Below are positions 1 to 16,600 of a DNA stretch of 64,000 nucleotides, one piece after another; the stretch's first letter is position 1, and each line of letters begins with the position of its first letter. Below the pieces are notes generated by a model. That model was not told where the DNA came from and did no database searches. It saw only the letters and a list, made by a program, of their open reading frames with translations. Origin of the DNA: Motacilla alba alba (taxonomy: Eukaryota > Chordata > Aves > Passeriformes > Motacillidae); NCBI RefSeq assembly GCF_015832195.1, contig NC_052017.1:53332652-53396651 (forward strand), written 5' to 3'. The position numbers and the translations under genes were made by a program.

Positions 1-3607
<3,607 letters not shown>

Positions 3608-4967
3608 TCACAGGTATCAAACGGAAAAATCTAAAAGAAAGAGATTTCTTCATTAGTTTTCTTTTCTTTCTCTCACATGAATTGATTAATTGGATTTTTT
3701 TTTCAAATTCCTAAATATTCAATGACTTAATTTCAGTTCTGCTTTGGTGAAAGCTACCTGCTCTTTCACTGGAAACCATTCCACAAGTTATACTGAGCTC
3801 ATGTCTTTTTTTTTTTTAATTAAGCAAAGAAATCCTTCACCATTTGGAAGCAGCATTTTAATATGTAGCATTTTCTTTTAGTGGTACAGTAGGTGTCAAG
3901 AATTCTTCATAGTTTACTACAAGAATTGAAAAAGGAAGCCACAGTGAGTCAACACCATATAAGAAAACATGATATGACAGCTGGAGGGCAAGGAAACAGA
4001 CTTTTGAAGGGATTTCCAGTTTAAATGGCAAGCACTAAGACACAGCAGCAAGGATTAGCTAGAGTACTTTTACAGGAAAAGCAAGCAAACTTAAGATCTA
4101 AAAGTCCCAGTTTCAGTAAGTCAGAAACCAAAACAATCTAGTTTAGACAGAGTGGAAAGATTCAACTTGCCCACAAATGTAATTATTTGGTATATTTGGA
4201 GTAGTTGTTTCAGTCCTGTGACTGCTTGTTAAAACACAAATCTCTGCATCTCACCAACACCAAGGGGCTATATGACAGCTAATTCACACAGTTTAATGCA
4301 TGTGTGCACAAGCACAAAAAGTAGCAATTCCATTAACTTTTTAAAAAATACTGCATGCTATAGCTTTAGTGGATCTCTATTTTCCCACACTTCTGTTTCA
4401 TTCTCTACCTATCCCAATAGTAATAAAACTGTATTTGTGAATGCTTGCACAGTTCTTAAAACACAGGGAAGTCTCTGCACAGTGACAGAATGCGCTCTCT
4501 TCCAGAGACTTCAGGTCAAAACAAGGTCTGAACTCCAAAAGAGACAATGACATCTTCATTACATATATAAATACAAAAAAGATTTATGGTAGCAATTGAA
4601 AACCAAATGTAACTTTCATTTTTTAAATTAAAAACTGAAAAAGAGCACATTCACATGGCTCAGTTATGTAACTACCAGATAATAATACAGCATAGTAACT
4701 TATCATGATTACCTTGTTACCTTTAGCCATCATGATTATTCGACAACGTCACACTAAAATTACATCCTACCCCATAATGAATTACCCTTCTGTGTCGCTT
4801 AAACAATCAGAATGTGATGCACGACAACTTTCTTAAAACTTGTATCAAAAACCCTAGTTGAGGCCATGCACTAAGGCTTGGTTAGCAGTGATATAGGTAG
4901 TATAAAAGCACGATGACTAAAGCTTCATTGGAGATTAAGCCAATCCTTCATGGAAGTAAAATAAATA

Positions 4968-5510
4968 CATGCCATCAAGGTTCTCACACCGCCATGCCAG
5001 CGAGCAGGCTGGGGATGAGCAAGCAGCTAGGAGAGCTGCAGCTGGACCACCTGACCAAAGGGATATCACCATGCCATAGCCTAGCCATAAAAGTTGTCAG
5101 ACAGAGAGGTTTGAAGTCCATCAGCACTGACATTGCTCAGGAACTGCTGGGCATTGGTCAGCTAGCAGTGAGGAAATTTTCTTTTAATAGCTTTTCTTAG
5201 GTTTGTTTTCCTTTTTAAAAAACATTTATTAAGTTATCCATAAAAGTTGTCAGACAGAGAGGTTTGAAGTCCATCAGCACTGACATTGCTCAGGAACTGC
5301 TGGGCATTGGTCAGCTAGCAGTGAGGAAATTTTCTTTTAATAGCTTTTCTTAGGTTTGTTTTCCTTTTTAAAAAATATTTATTAAGTTATCATTATCTCA
5401 ACCCACAAGTTTTGTTACTTTTACCCTTTCAATTCTCTCCCCACTCCCACCAGTGGCAGGAGGAGCAAGCAAGCAGTGGGACTTGCCTGCCTACCAAGCT
5501 AAACCCACAA
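4968..5510 (+). mobile_element. ERV LTR, 5'-truncated, with an internal duplication
   Basis: Landmarks of a common bird LTR occur in order on the plus strand: an 'agcgagcaggctgggg' motif, then 'ctgaccaaagggatat', 'gggcattggtcagc', 'tatctcaacccaca', a C-rich 'ctctccccactcccacc' block, and an end near 'ctaaacccaca'. The same end landmarks recur in the fuller LTR at 27430-28024. The expected left end is missing. A 153-bp segment inside is present twice. Family assignment is from memory. Confidence 0.7.
5085..5390 (+). repeat. 153-bp tandem duplication (two copies)
   Basis: Copy 1 is 5085-5237 and copy 2 is 5238-5390. Both start 'ccataaaagttgtcagac' and end 'atttattaagttat'. I found one difference, in the A-rich part near the end ('aaacattt' against 'aaatattt'). 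The copies abut exactly, so this is a recent tandem duplication within the surrounding LTR. Confidence 0.92.
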
Positions 5511-6439
5511 ATTATGTGAAAAACTCTTGAGATCACATCAGCACAGCTACCTATTCTACTGTCAAAGAATTCTGAAAATGCAACTGAAAAGTAAGTAAAA
5601 TTATTTTCCCTGGAAAGATTATCTAAGCAAAATAAGCATAAGTAAGGTGCTATACTCAGTACAGAGATATAGCAGAGAAATACAACTAATATTACACTAC
5701 AAGCTCTTTGTCACGTGCATGCTTTCAATCTACTACATTGTTTTGTCTTTGTGCACTTTTCTCTTAAAAGGAAAAACGCATCCAGAAAATCATGCTTCTT
5801 AGTATGTGTGTCAGACAAGTAAGAAAGAAAATTCATCTGAATGAATTATCAACTGACAACAGCTCAGTTTGCAAATGTTAGATTACAATATCCACCTGGA
5901 TGTGACCTACTCTAATCTTACTGAGCAAGAAAACAGACTATTCTTCTGTAAGTACTCCAATACTGGAACAAGTCCAAATGAACCCAGCAGCACCTCACTC
6001 AGGTGAGTCTAGGCTAACAATACAACAGTCTGAAAAAAACTTAAATGCACAGTAGAAATATTTCACTGTAATATTTGTTGTAAATTAATCTCCAGTCTTT
6101 AAGTAGATTGAGCAATGGGACAATTCATATTTTACTTCAACTTACAATTCAACAAGTAGTGTCCCAGTGTGACAAACAAGTTGCCGCTTTTTGTACTCTC
6201 TGCAGCAGCTGACCCACAAAAAACCCAAAACATTTCCATTTCCAATTTGATCCTGACAAATAATTGTCAGTAAACAACAGTCCATTAGGTTACTGAAAAT
6301 AGCAAAACTTCACACTACCACAGACTTCAAATCTTCAAGATAAACTTGTCATAAACACTGTGCCACATTTTGGAGTAGGAGGTGGCTCAGGGATGTCACT
6401 TTGCTCCCAAGTTCTTCACAAGCCAATAAAGATATAATG

Positions 6440-6479
6440 CTGGCAAAAACTCAGATCTGCTGGCAAAAACTCAGATCTG
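6440..6479 (+). repeat. 20-bp unit in two perfect tandem copies
   Basis: The unit 'ctggcaaaaactcagatctg' repeats without change, head to tail. Confidence 0.9.
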
Positions 6480-7579
6480 CTAAGTAGCAGACAATGCGGA
6501 AACAGAGAGAAATAAGTTACAAACAATGCAAGTACAATACAATATGATACTGTGCAAACAACACTTAATCCAAAGATACTGCTTCAGAGCAAATATTGTG
6601 CCAGAGAGAAGAAAGACCTTGAAAGGGATAACTTCTAACCTATTGGCATGATTCTACCTGTTTCAGTGTGCTTTGAAATACAAAGAAGAACCTAGATTCC
6701 AATTTTAACAGTAAAGCACCTGAGATGAAGTTTCATGCAAAGTCTTTCTGCTTGTAATTTATGTAGCCTGACTTATTTTCATAAGAAGTATTAATTTGGG
6801 TCATATCTAGTTACTGAACTGTCCTACTTTATAATTACGATATAACAGACAGAGACTATCACAAGAACCCTGTTGTATGAAGCTCAAAAAGAATACTTCC
6901 TTATTAAGCATACCATGGGGTTGCTTAATTTTGCTTAATAAGTGCAAAACTACTTGCAGGTCAGAAGATAAACATGGGGTTATCCCACAGTCAAATCCTA
7001 CATCACCTACAGAAGAAAGATGTTTAAAAAGAGCCAAGCACAGTGCTGTCAATAGCTATATTATCCATTTATACAAGTCAGCTTTTTACCACACCCATTG
7101 GAATTCCCATCACATCAATTCAGATGGTAACATATACAAAAGTTTACTCTTAAACAATTCTTCATGTGGTTCAACAAGCTGGAAGGGAAGCAAAAGTTTA
7201 ACTGGCTATGCAATGTACTGCAGTGTCTTCATTCAGAAGGGCAAGAATGTTGTCTAACCACCATGCTATGGATCAGGCCTCAACTCTACTGCAGATAAAC
7301 TCCTAGGAAGCTGCCCTTTTCCAACATATTTGAGCAGATAAAGACACAAACAAATGAATCTCTGACTGCTCAGACAAAGTAAGCAGTTCTCAAAGCTCCT
7401 ACAGCTGTTTTATTGCCTGTTTGCAGATGAACACACCCATGATTCTGTGCTCCATTTAATGGCAGGCTTCCAGCTGGAGCTAGGATTTTTTTTTTTTTTT
7501 GAGCCAGGCTAGCCAGCAATTAGTTAAACTAAAAACTGCAGGAGTAGAAATTATAATTCATGTCAGCATCAGTGATAGT

Positions 7580-7600
7580 GGACAAGACAGCGTCTTGTCC
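7580..7600. repeat. Short perfect inverted repeat (9-bp stem, 3-nt loop)
   Basis: GGACAAGAC, loop AGC, GTCTTGTCC. It lies in RALA intron 1; no function is suggested. Confidence 0.8.
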
Positions 7601-10600
7601 AACAGTCTAGAAATGTGATCAAAGGAAAGTAGGTAGCTAAACAACTTTTAAAGTTGTTTTTACATTATTAAAATCATCAAGGAACTTCCATCTGGAGTTG
7701 TAAATCTGTTGCTTATCTTGAGCGATTGGCTTCCACGTGTAACAATACTTCTCAGAAGTTTTTATACATTACAGCCTGCACAGGTCCTCTGCACAAAAAA
7801 ATACAATGTTACCTTTAGTCCCCCATGGATTTAAACACAACATGTAGCTCCACCCACTAGAGGAGTGAGCTGGATAGTGTAACACAACTTGGACACAGTA
7901 TTATGTTAACTTCTGCAAAGTCTTGAAACACAGAATGGTTACCTCCAGATCCAGAAGAGAAGAGAGATAATCAGGTGCCAGCTCAAAAAGTAGTTTTGAT
8001 CTCCAGGGACAATATTTTCAGGGAAAAATCTTTATAAATACAAGTTAGGAAAGGAAAAAAACAAAAAGCAGGGATCCTTGATGTCTCTTTATTAGTCTTT
8101 ACTTTGTCCTCCTATTTACTATTTCAGCCAAATAAATGGAGATAAAAATACGCTTATGGACAAAAAAACCCCCTTATGGGTTTTATCCCTCACTCATCTT
8201 AACTGAGATGACTCTTCTTTAGCTGTCCTATTCCTCTGTTGGCTTTTTCTTACATAATAACTTGCTCCAAAACCAATCAAAGCACGTTTCCTTACATATC
8301 CATTCCATTTGTCCTCTACATCCCTCTCCAGTACAATAATCCCAAGGTTCATACACTAAAGGAGAGCAAAAAAGTGGCCAACAGAACAGTTGCATCCCAT
8401 CCAAAAAGGGTAATAGACATCCAGTTTAGATTGCTTCCTTTCCTTCACAGGGAAGGCTGTGGATCACAGGGTACAGAATTCCCCATATTTAGCTAGCACC
8501 AAATACTGAAGACATTTATCAAACAATCATATCCAAGACATCTACATCTCTGTCAAAATGTACCCAAAACTGGCCAAGAGGCCAAAAACTAACAAAGAAC
8601 AGAGCAGATGATCAGTCTCATTGTCTTAGACAAGGTGACCAAAAGAAGTCAAGAAGCTATTCCATTCATTTTAATTCCTTGGAGTCTCATAAATGGAACG
8701 CAAATGAGAACAGACCAGGAAAAGAAAAGCATTACACCAAAGTCACATCATTACAGGCACAAGTTCAGCTGGCATCTTCTTCACTACTATACATAAAGCT
8801 GAATGCAGGCCTTGTGAATATGCAGTTGTCCTTAATAGGCAGACTTTGATTTGCTGCAGACATTTGTTTGAAGGGATCTAGTTAAACATAGCTTTGTATT
8901 TACAGATAGCTGGTACAGTTAGCATAGTTGGTTCCAGTTAATAAGTAGAGAAAGTGGTGCCTTTCATAAATTGCAAAACAATTTTTTATTATCAATTTTA
9001 TAGCCTACATAAAACTAATACATCAAAACTAAATCCTAGCTAATTTCCTCTCCTTTAAGAGAAGATTACATAAAGATTTGGAAGTCTGTCATATTAACCT
9101 CATTACCCACTCACTTTTAAGATGAGTAATTTTGTTCCCTGAAGTCTGCTTTATATAAAAACCATCAATTACAACTGCTAGCTGATACATTATCACACCC
9201 GCCTTTACTCTGTTTAACAGAGCTAGAACTTGATACATTTGAAGGAACAGGAATAATTTAACTGCAGTATGTGAGCTGCCTGCACAATATTAAGAACTTG
9301 TTAATACGCTTTGACCAAAATACTTCCAGAGAGGCAAAAATTATCAATTACTTACTGAACAATTAAAGAAAATTTTACAGTGGAAAATTATACTGGTCTA
9401 AACAAATAACTTTTTTTTACTTGAAGAAATTAATGCCTGCACTACTCTGCACTTTACACTTAGTATATATCACCTCTAGAAACACAATCCACAACTTATT
9501 TCACATTAAAGTGAAAAATCTATGGTAATTATTTGACAGTATTTTCCAAAGTGAGTTTAAAAAGTCTCCAAAGTTTTGTAGTTTCCCAAAGTGTATCAAA
9601 ACTCTGTTGCCTCATGTGACCTACAAATTACAAATTCAATTTTCGAAGAAAAAGCACAGGAACAAGAAATTTGAAAAGTGGCAACATATTTCCAAGGACC
9701 ATGAAGTAATATAATCTTATCTGTTGTGAAAATATCACAAATTCAACCAGCTAACTCATTGTTTATTGAGCCCCACAGTTTCAGTTTGGTTAACAAGAGC
9801 AAAAGTATACTTGAGAATGCATTGTTTGAAAATAGCACCAGCATACTAAGTGCCAAATATCTGCAAGACACCTCACAAATGATTCAGATATTTCTGCAAC
9901 AAAAGCATTCCTGGAAAAGGAGGGATGCAACTCCAGGCAAGCAGAATCTAACCCTCCCATCATCTGGTTCCAATTACAACATTCAAACCAGATCAGCAGA
10001 AACACCCCACGACCCAGAGATTGATAGGATATGTGAAGACACAGGTGGAACATGATACCAGTTGCTTTAAGAACTAGAGAATAAGGAAGTTTTAAAAGTT
10101 AGATCAGCATTATTGTTGTGTCATCAAGTTTGACTGGTGTTTTATTACAGTTTAAATGCACAATATCCATCAAGCTCTGCGCGAAGTAACATCAGTATTT
10201 TATTCAGGTAAAACAAGTATTTCAAATGTTAAATAATCACTACAAACTTTAAGTAGTAGACTAGAGAAAGACAAGAAGGAAACCAAATGTTCAAACCTAT
10301 CTTAGTAATGAGTAATCTCATTAGATAATGAAACAGGCCTTCTGAAACTCAGCCTCATAACAAGTTAGAAACTTTTACAGCAAGTATTTCCTTATGTCCT
10401 GAAAACAATCCTTTGACATAAACATATTGAACTAGGATTTAGGATTTGAAGCTTCCCATGAGTTTAACAAGCAATTGAAACACATTCAAGGTTTCATAAG
10501 AATCCTTCTTTCCAAAGCTTTCTAGGGCACACCTTAGAAGGTGCTTATGGCTCCCACACCCACAGAACAAATTTCCTATAGTGACTGACAACACATCTAC

Positions 10601-11677
10601 TAACAAAAGTAAAGGGTAGAAGACTGACTTCAGTTCTATCTCTCAGCAGAAGCAAATTTCCTCAGGCAAAAGGCCCAAATTTCCCAGCTCCTTGAGACAA
10701 GTACTTCAAATCATAACCATACCCAGGCACTTAAAGTGGAAAAGCCAACCAGTGAACTCTTCACCCAGTAACAGAGGCCCATCCATCCCATAAATTACGT
10801 TGTGTTGTTATAAAGAATACTAGTTCCCACATGCCCATAGCTTTATATTCTTAAGACATCATCAGAATTGCAATTTGTCCAACAAGAAGTCAATAAAACA
10901 TGAGAAACAAGTTCACAAACTTCCAACAGTCTCCCAGAGGCTCCACAGGGCCTTAGTGCCAACTTCTGGGCATGACCATGAACTAAACTGCACTTTCTGA
11001 AGTGAGAACAGATATGTCTTTCATATGCTTTAAGTCATCATTTCAGCATTTTCTTACTAAAAGGCCTCTTTGGCTTCCTGCAAGATGACTTCTGGGGAAG
11101 TACTTCCATAAGGAAATTTTTTGAAACCATATGGAGCAGCACATGAAAACCCTGACAAATTGGACAACAGAAACAGTCTAGAACAAAATGAAAGTCTTAA
11201 GATTTCAAACCCTGTAGTGTACTGGAAAGAAAACAAAGCAGCTACATCACTGTCCACATGAACAGCTGACAAAACATACAGCCCTTGAGCCCAAGTGTGA
11301 GTATCTGCAATGCTGACATGAACTGAACCAGCAACAGTTTGTCTGATATTCCCATGTCCTTTCTCCCAATAGCACCAGTGCAACTATTAGGTGGCAAAGC
11401 CCTTAAGAAATTGCTTGAGATAAAAACTAACCTATACTGTTTTTTGAAGAGATATGTTACCTAAAAAAGTCTTCCGGTACCAAAGACAGCCCAGAACAAT
11501 ACGTAGCTGAGCACAGGGAGAGCAAAACTACAGCACCTCCAGCCTATGAACACTGTAGCAAAACAACACAAGTGTTCTAGGGTACCTCAACCATAACCCA
11601 GCAACTGTTGAAGGTATCTCACTTTTTTCAAGTTATGTGATGGCTATTACAAAACACTGGGAAGAATGCTAGATACT

Positions 11678-12018
11678 TGCAATGGTTTATCTGTGTCACC
11701 ATTGAATCAGGAACAGATGACAGAGACTCAAATCAGAAAGCTGAGAGGCTAGAAGCCCTGCATTTATTCGAACCTCTTCTTTTATACACTGGTTCACTAC
11801 AGGGGGACCTGACTGGTCATTTAATCAACACATTTCACATGATTGGCTAATTAAGAAGACATCCTCTTCATGAGAAAAACAACTTGTTAAAAACACCACC
11901 TGCAGATTGTTTATCATTTGATTATCATTCTTTCTCTCCAGGTCTCTAAAGCTTCCCAGACCAATTAATGGGAAGGCTTATCTAGCTTTCTCTCTCTGAC
12001 CAGACTGTCATAGCCACA
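11678..12018 (-). mobile_element. Putative solo ERV LTR, minus orientation
   Basis: Read on the minus strand the segment starts TGTGGCTATGACAG and ends AACCATTGCA, so it has TG...CA ends. Inside it, GTATAAAAG is followed about 10 bases later by AATAAA, the close TATA/poly(A) spacing of a short LTR R region. No flanking gene remnants are seen. I found no clear target-site duplication, so the ends are approximate. Confidence 0.6.
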
Positions 12019-13600
12019 TAACTGGACTGATCCAAAGATGAGTGGAAAGAGCAGCAAACTCAAGCCCACCACCAAGGTTAACACAAGGTTAAAGCTTGCT
12101 TTCATAGTTCAACCAACTAAAGTTACACTGTGAGATAATTTTGCTAATATACACATTTACGTAAGAGTCTAGAATACTGTTCCTGCTTCTACAAGTTCAG
12201 GACGTGGCTGGTGCCCTCTCTCAGTCTACTGTAATCATTGAGGGCACTTAGCTTTCTGAGGCTGACAGTGCTGAAGTGCTGTAACACAAAGGGTAAGGGT
12301 CATGTCTTCTTTCATATTTAATTTGTAAACATGAAGAGCTGTAATCTAGCATATTAATAGAAGGCATTAGTTTTGTATTGATTTAAGATTATACACCATG
12401 AGAAGAGTATTAACAGTCACAGCAGACATGACAGAATAATGAACAATTACAAGTACATGCCACTAGCCTGTCAAAGCTATCCACAGTCTTGTATGGATTC
12501 AGAGGAAAGGCACACAAACAGGTACTATGGTACTACAGCTGATTTTTTTACCATGAAAGGCTGAAACAGATGAGGGGGACATCTGTGGAAGAGCCTCCCA
12601 CATAAGTAATCCATAATCAAAAGTCAAGTTACATTAATGGGAGGTGCATTTGATATGGAACAAAGACACTCTTCCTAACCCCCATCCCCCCCAAACATAA
12701 GAATAAACATATAGCCTACAAGGATGAATTTTAGTAATGTAGAATCAACAGCTCAGGTTCTTAACTAGTGCTATTCCAATAACAACTCAGTGAAACATTT
12801 CAAGAACACATTTAAGTTAGTGTCACCTAAGATATACAAGATACAGCCATTTTTATCCTGTGTTTCAAGTACAAGAAAGCACATCTGGAAGCTAACTTTT
12901 GATTAATGATAAGCTAGGCTTCACTGACACTTGCACAGGGCTGCTGCTTCCAGCTGTTCTAGAAAGCAACAAGAATGGAGTTCCCTTGAAGGCACTATGC
13001 CAGAGCATGCAGCATGAGCTTCAGCTGTGCACGTTTAAAAGCAGTGCAAGAGTACTGCATTCAAAACTTGTCCACAGCATATTCAGTATCAAAAATTCAG
13101 GGGTTTTCGGTCAATCATATTTCAAAAGGGATCTCAATCACATTAGTATGTCCTTTTTGCCCCTGTACATTTACACTTCAATATAGACTATAGAAATTTT
13201 AGGAAGATTTAAATGTAAGCATGTTGACTTGGCTTGGTGAAGTAAATTGTTTGAGAAATGTCTGGAGGTGGCTTCCCAAAACATACTTGAAAAAATATAG
13301 GTTTTCCTCTAACCCAAGTATCTTTTTAACTGTTAAAAAACCCTAGTCTTCCTTTAGAAGTTCAGAATGTCAGATGTGCATTTTCTAGAAACAGCACATA
13401 TTTGCATGGTCATTTTTACAGCCAGAAAGAATGACAATCAAGACCCATATTGACTAAACCTAAAACTGCACTCAGACAGTTTCACTGCTCTAGAGGCAGG
13501 AAAGTTAACTTTTGACAGAGAAATCTGGAAACAAATGGTATCTGCAAAGCAAAACAGTCATTAGGCTCATGGCAGGCTGCACCCAACAATTTTACAGAAT

Positions 13601-13635
13601 CTATAGAAGGGATGCAGACCGCATCCCTTCTATAG
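13601..13635. repeat. Perfect 15-bp hairpin with 5-nt loop
   Basis: CTATAGAAGGGATGC, loop AGACC, GCATCCCTTCTATAG. Arms are fully complementary. It sits in RALA intron 1, outside any repeat I recognise. Confidence 0.93.
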
Positions 13636-16600
13636 GTTAGAACTTCATCCGGTAGAAGCAGCCTTGGTGTTTTGCAGGCTTCTCTTGTCACACCAAGACA
13701 AGTTCTGATGCTGATAGCTCAAGGAATTTATCCTGCTCAAACAACTACTTTTCCCTGTTAGCCAGTCATAATAGTACCATGGTGAAAACTCACATGAACA
13801 CCCTTAAATTCTTTCAAGTATTAGTACAGACAGAATGAACACAGGAGCCTTGTTTGAGTAACACTCCTATGAAATTCTTGACAAGTAAAAAGTCTAAGCT
13901 TTCAAATAAAGCATTTTCAAGGCAGGCACTGCCTTCTTCCATAAGTCAGTGCCTAGGTGAATGAAGTTACAGCAAAAATGGAGTAGGAATACCACAATAC
14001 ATTATCCTTCACATCTCAGGCTAATAAAACAGCTTCTAACAATGAAGGATGCAGGAAACGAGTGCTCCAGCAGGTGCAAGCACGTTTACATTAAAGGCCA
14101 CAGCACAAATGGTGCAAGCGCACAGGACTGAATGCAGGGCATTAAGGAGAGACACCAAGAAGCAGGTACTACCAAGTTCTCGTCTCCTCTTCACAAATAC
14201 AGGCAAGCATTCTCTCTCCCCCCAGCCAGACTGCATCAATACACCAGCCAAATGGAACCTAATGAAATACAAGCATATTGGATTTTGCACTTCAAAATTT
14301 TCCTTTTATTCCTCTAAGGAACCATGCAGCTGCAGCAAATTTCTTTAGTGAAATCTGACTTGGCAAAATAAGTTACTTCATTCATTTTATGACTTTGCCA
14401 TCTGTTTTACCACCTAATTAAAATGCACAAGTTTTTTCTTTTTTGTAGCATTATTGCAAGAGCATTATTTTTGTAGCCGCATTTTGTTCCAGTAATGTCT
14501 CCTGTTTATATCCTATGCAGTGCAAATTTCTCCTCCTAAAATCATAATTTTTCTGGTTTATTCAGAGAAAAACAATTTCATATGCACGACTCACTGAATG
14601 AGACTGGTTTGAAATACACAAAAACCTTTTGAATAGGTGGTTCAAGAACAAAAGTGGTTATTTACCTGACATTGCACAGTAATACAGCTGAAACACTGTT
14701 AGGTGGATCTCTTCCCATTTTGAGATGCCATTTATCCTAAAATTGTTAGATATATAATTTGACAAATTGATAGAGTTAATCTAATGGATCCAAAAGACCC
14801 AACTGGACAATGAATTGTCTTCTAGTTCAATATACACTTGCCTATCATGATACACGATAGACTTTCATGGCTATTTCATATATTATGGGCATTAAATTTG
14901 CAAAGGCTAGAAACAGAGGGCATTCTGCTCATTAAATTAATATTGCATTATTAATATTCGTGTAAATTTAACAATTTTCAGATCAAGTGCCAGTGCAAGG
15001 TGGTTTTCATCATTTCCTGCTTAAAATACTGATCACACTTTTCTTGCAGTACCACAGAAGGGATTTTTAAACTGAATGTTCACAAACTTAAAAATTGCTT
15101 CTTGCTCCTGTTTCAATTCTTACAGCTCTTACAATGCACAAAGTAACTCAGAACTGTTAAATGATTTTACAAGAATATAAGTGCATAAGTTCCAAGTTTT
15201 AACAGAACAGACTATCTAAAAAAAGTTCTTTACAAAGCAAGGCATGTTAAAATCATAGATCGATTTCAGAACACAGGAGCAAGCATAACATTAATTTCTG
15301 ACTATCTAGGGAACCAAGTGAAGCAGCTATCAAAAACTTCTGATAAACAACCTAAAAATTAAGTTTTTTAATCATACTCCAAAGGCAAAGACTCTTGGAA
15401 AAGGGACCATTAAGGTGGATGGGTCTCAAGTGTGTCTCCCTTCCTATGACTTAACATGGGATGCAAAACCTAAAGGCATTCCAGCAGTGGTCAAATTCAG
15501 TTTATTTTAAAGGCCAGTCTCTCCACAGAAAAACTACTATAGAAGTCTGTCTACAGTGAAATTAAGTATCTTTATCAACATTTAACTAATTTAACTATAC
15601 ACATGTTGCAACGTTAAACAGTACCAAGCGTGAGCTGCTTTCCTTTCTGTACACACAACCTTTTAAATGCTTGTACAAAGTATGTGATCTAATACCTTTT
15701 CAATGTTGCATGGTTTTCTCTGGCTGAAGAAACCTTCACTACCTCTGACTTATGAAAATATTTTCTTTTCAGCTGTCACTTACAAGCTTTCAATTCAGTG
15801 GCAGTACTTGTATTAGCATCAATTCACCACAGAGTCAGAAGTTACTGACTCAGAAGAGTCAGTTACTGCTTTTCTCCTTGAGGGGTTTATTTCTTTTACC
15901 TTCATGCACATGCAGTCAGAGTCCTGCATAAAGTCTGAAAAACTTAGCATTATTAAAACCTATTCCTGTTGTTCACAGATGATACTGGAATTACATTCCT
16001 GAAAATATCTCCTTCAAACCCCAGACCATCTAACTATGCCATTCTTGACTGGGTTAGGTTTCAGTATTTTATCATATTGTATTTCATTGTTCATACTACC
16101 TTAAAAGAAATCCTAGTACTTGGCTACAAGATTCTTTCAGTTTTCCCTCAGAGAAACATACTTTTCCCCATATTTGTAAAAATACTCTTCTCTCCTAAAA
16201 TTGTAGTAAAACTTATTAGAAAGATTACAATATAAAACTTCACTCCTCAAATAACAGACTGTTTTCCTCAAATTTTCCAAGCTACTCTTAAAATCATCAG
16301 ACTTTAAGGCTGCTTTTACAATTCTCTTCAAAATACTACAATATGAAGAAAACCACAAACTCTGCTTGTTCTAAACATGGTCTCAGGTCTAACTCATACA
16401 TCTTGCAGAGAATATTTTTGTGAGTTTACTTCATTCCTCTTTCTGCTTTGACTGCAAGAGCTATAAAATTCAAACTTCACAAGACAGAAAATACAACAGA
16501 TACAGCTTAACTTTCACTTAACTTTTAGAAAAAGATGCTCTTCTACTGAAGTCCAACACGTACTATACAAAGTTACCTAAAAAGAAACCACTTTCTCATT

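Noticed and set aside
6877..7257. 126-codon plus frame in RALA intron 1
   Set aside because: No recognisable domain, no similarity I know, AT-rich composition like its surroundings, and an antiparallel frame across part of it.
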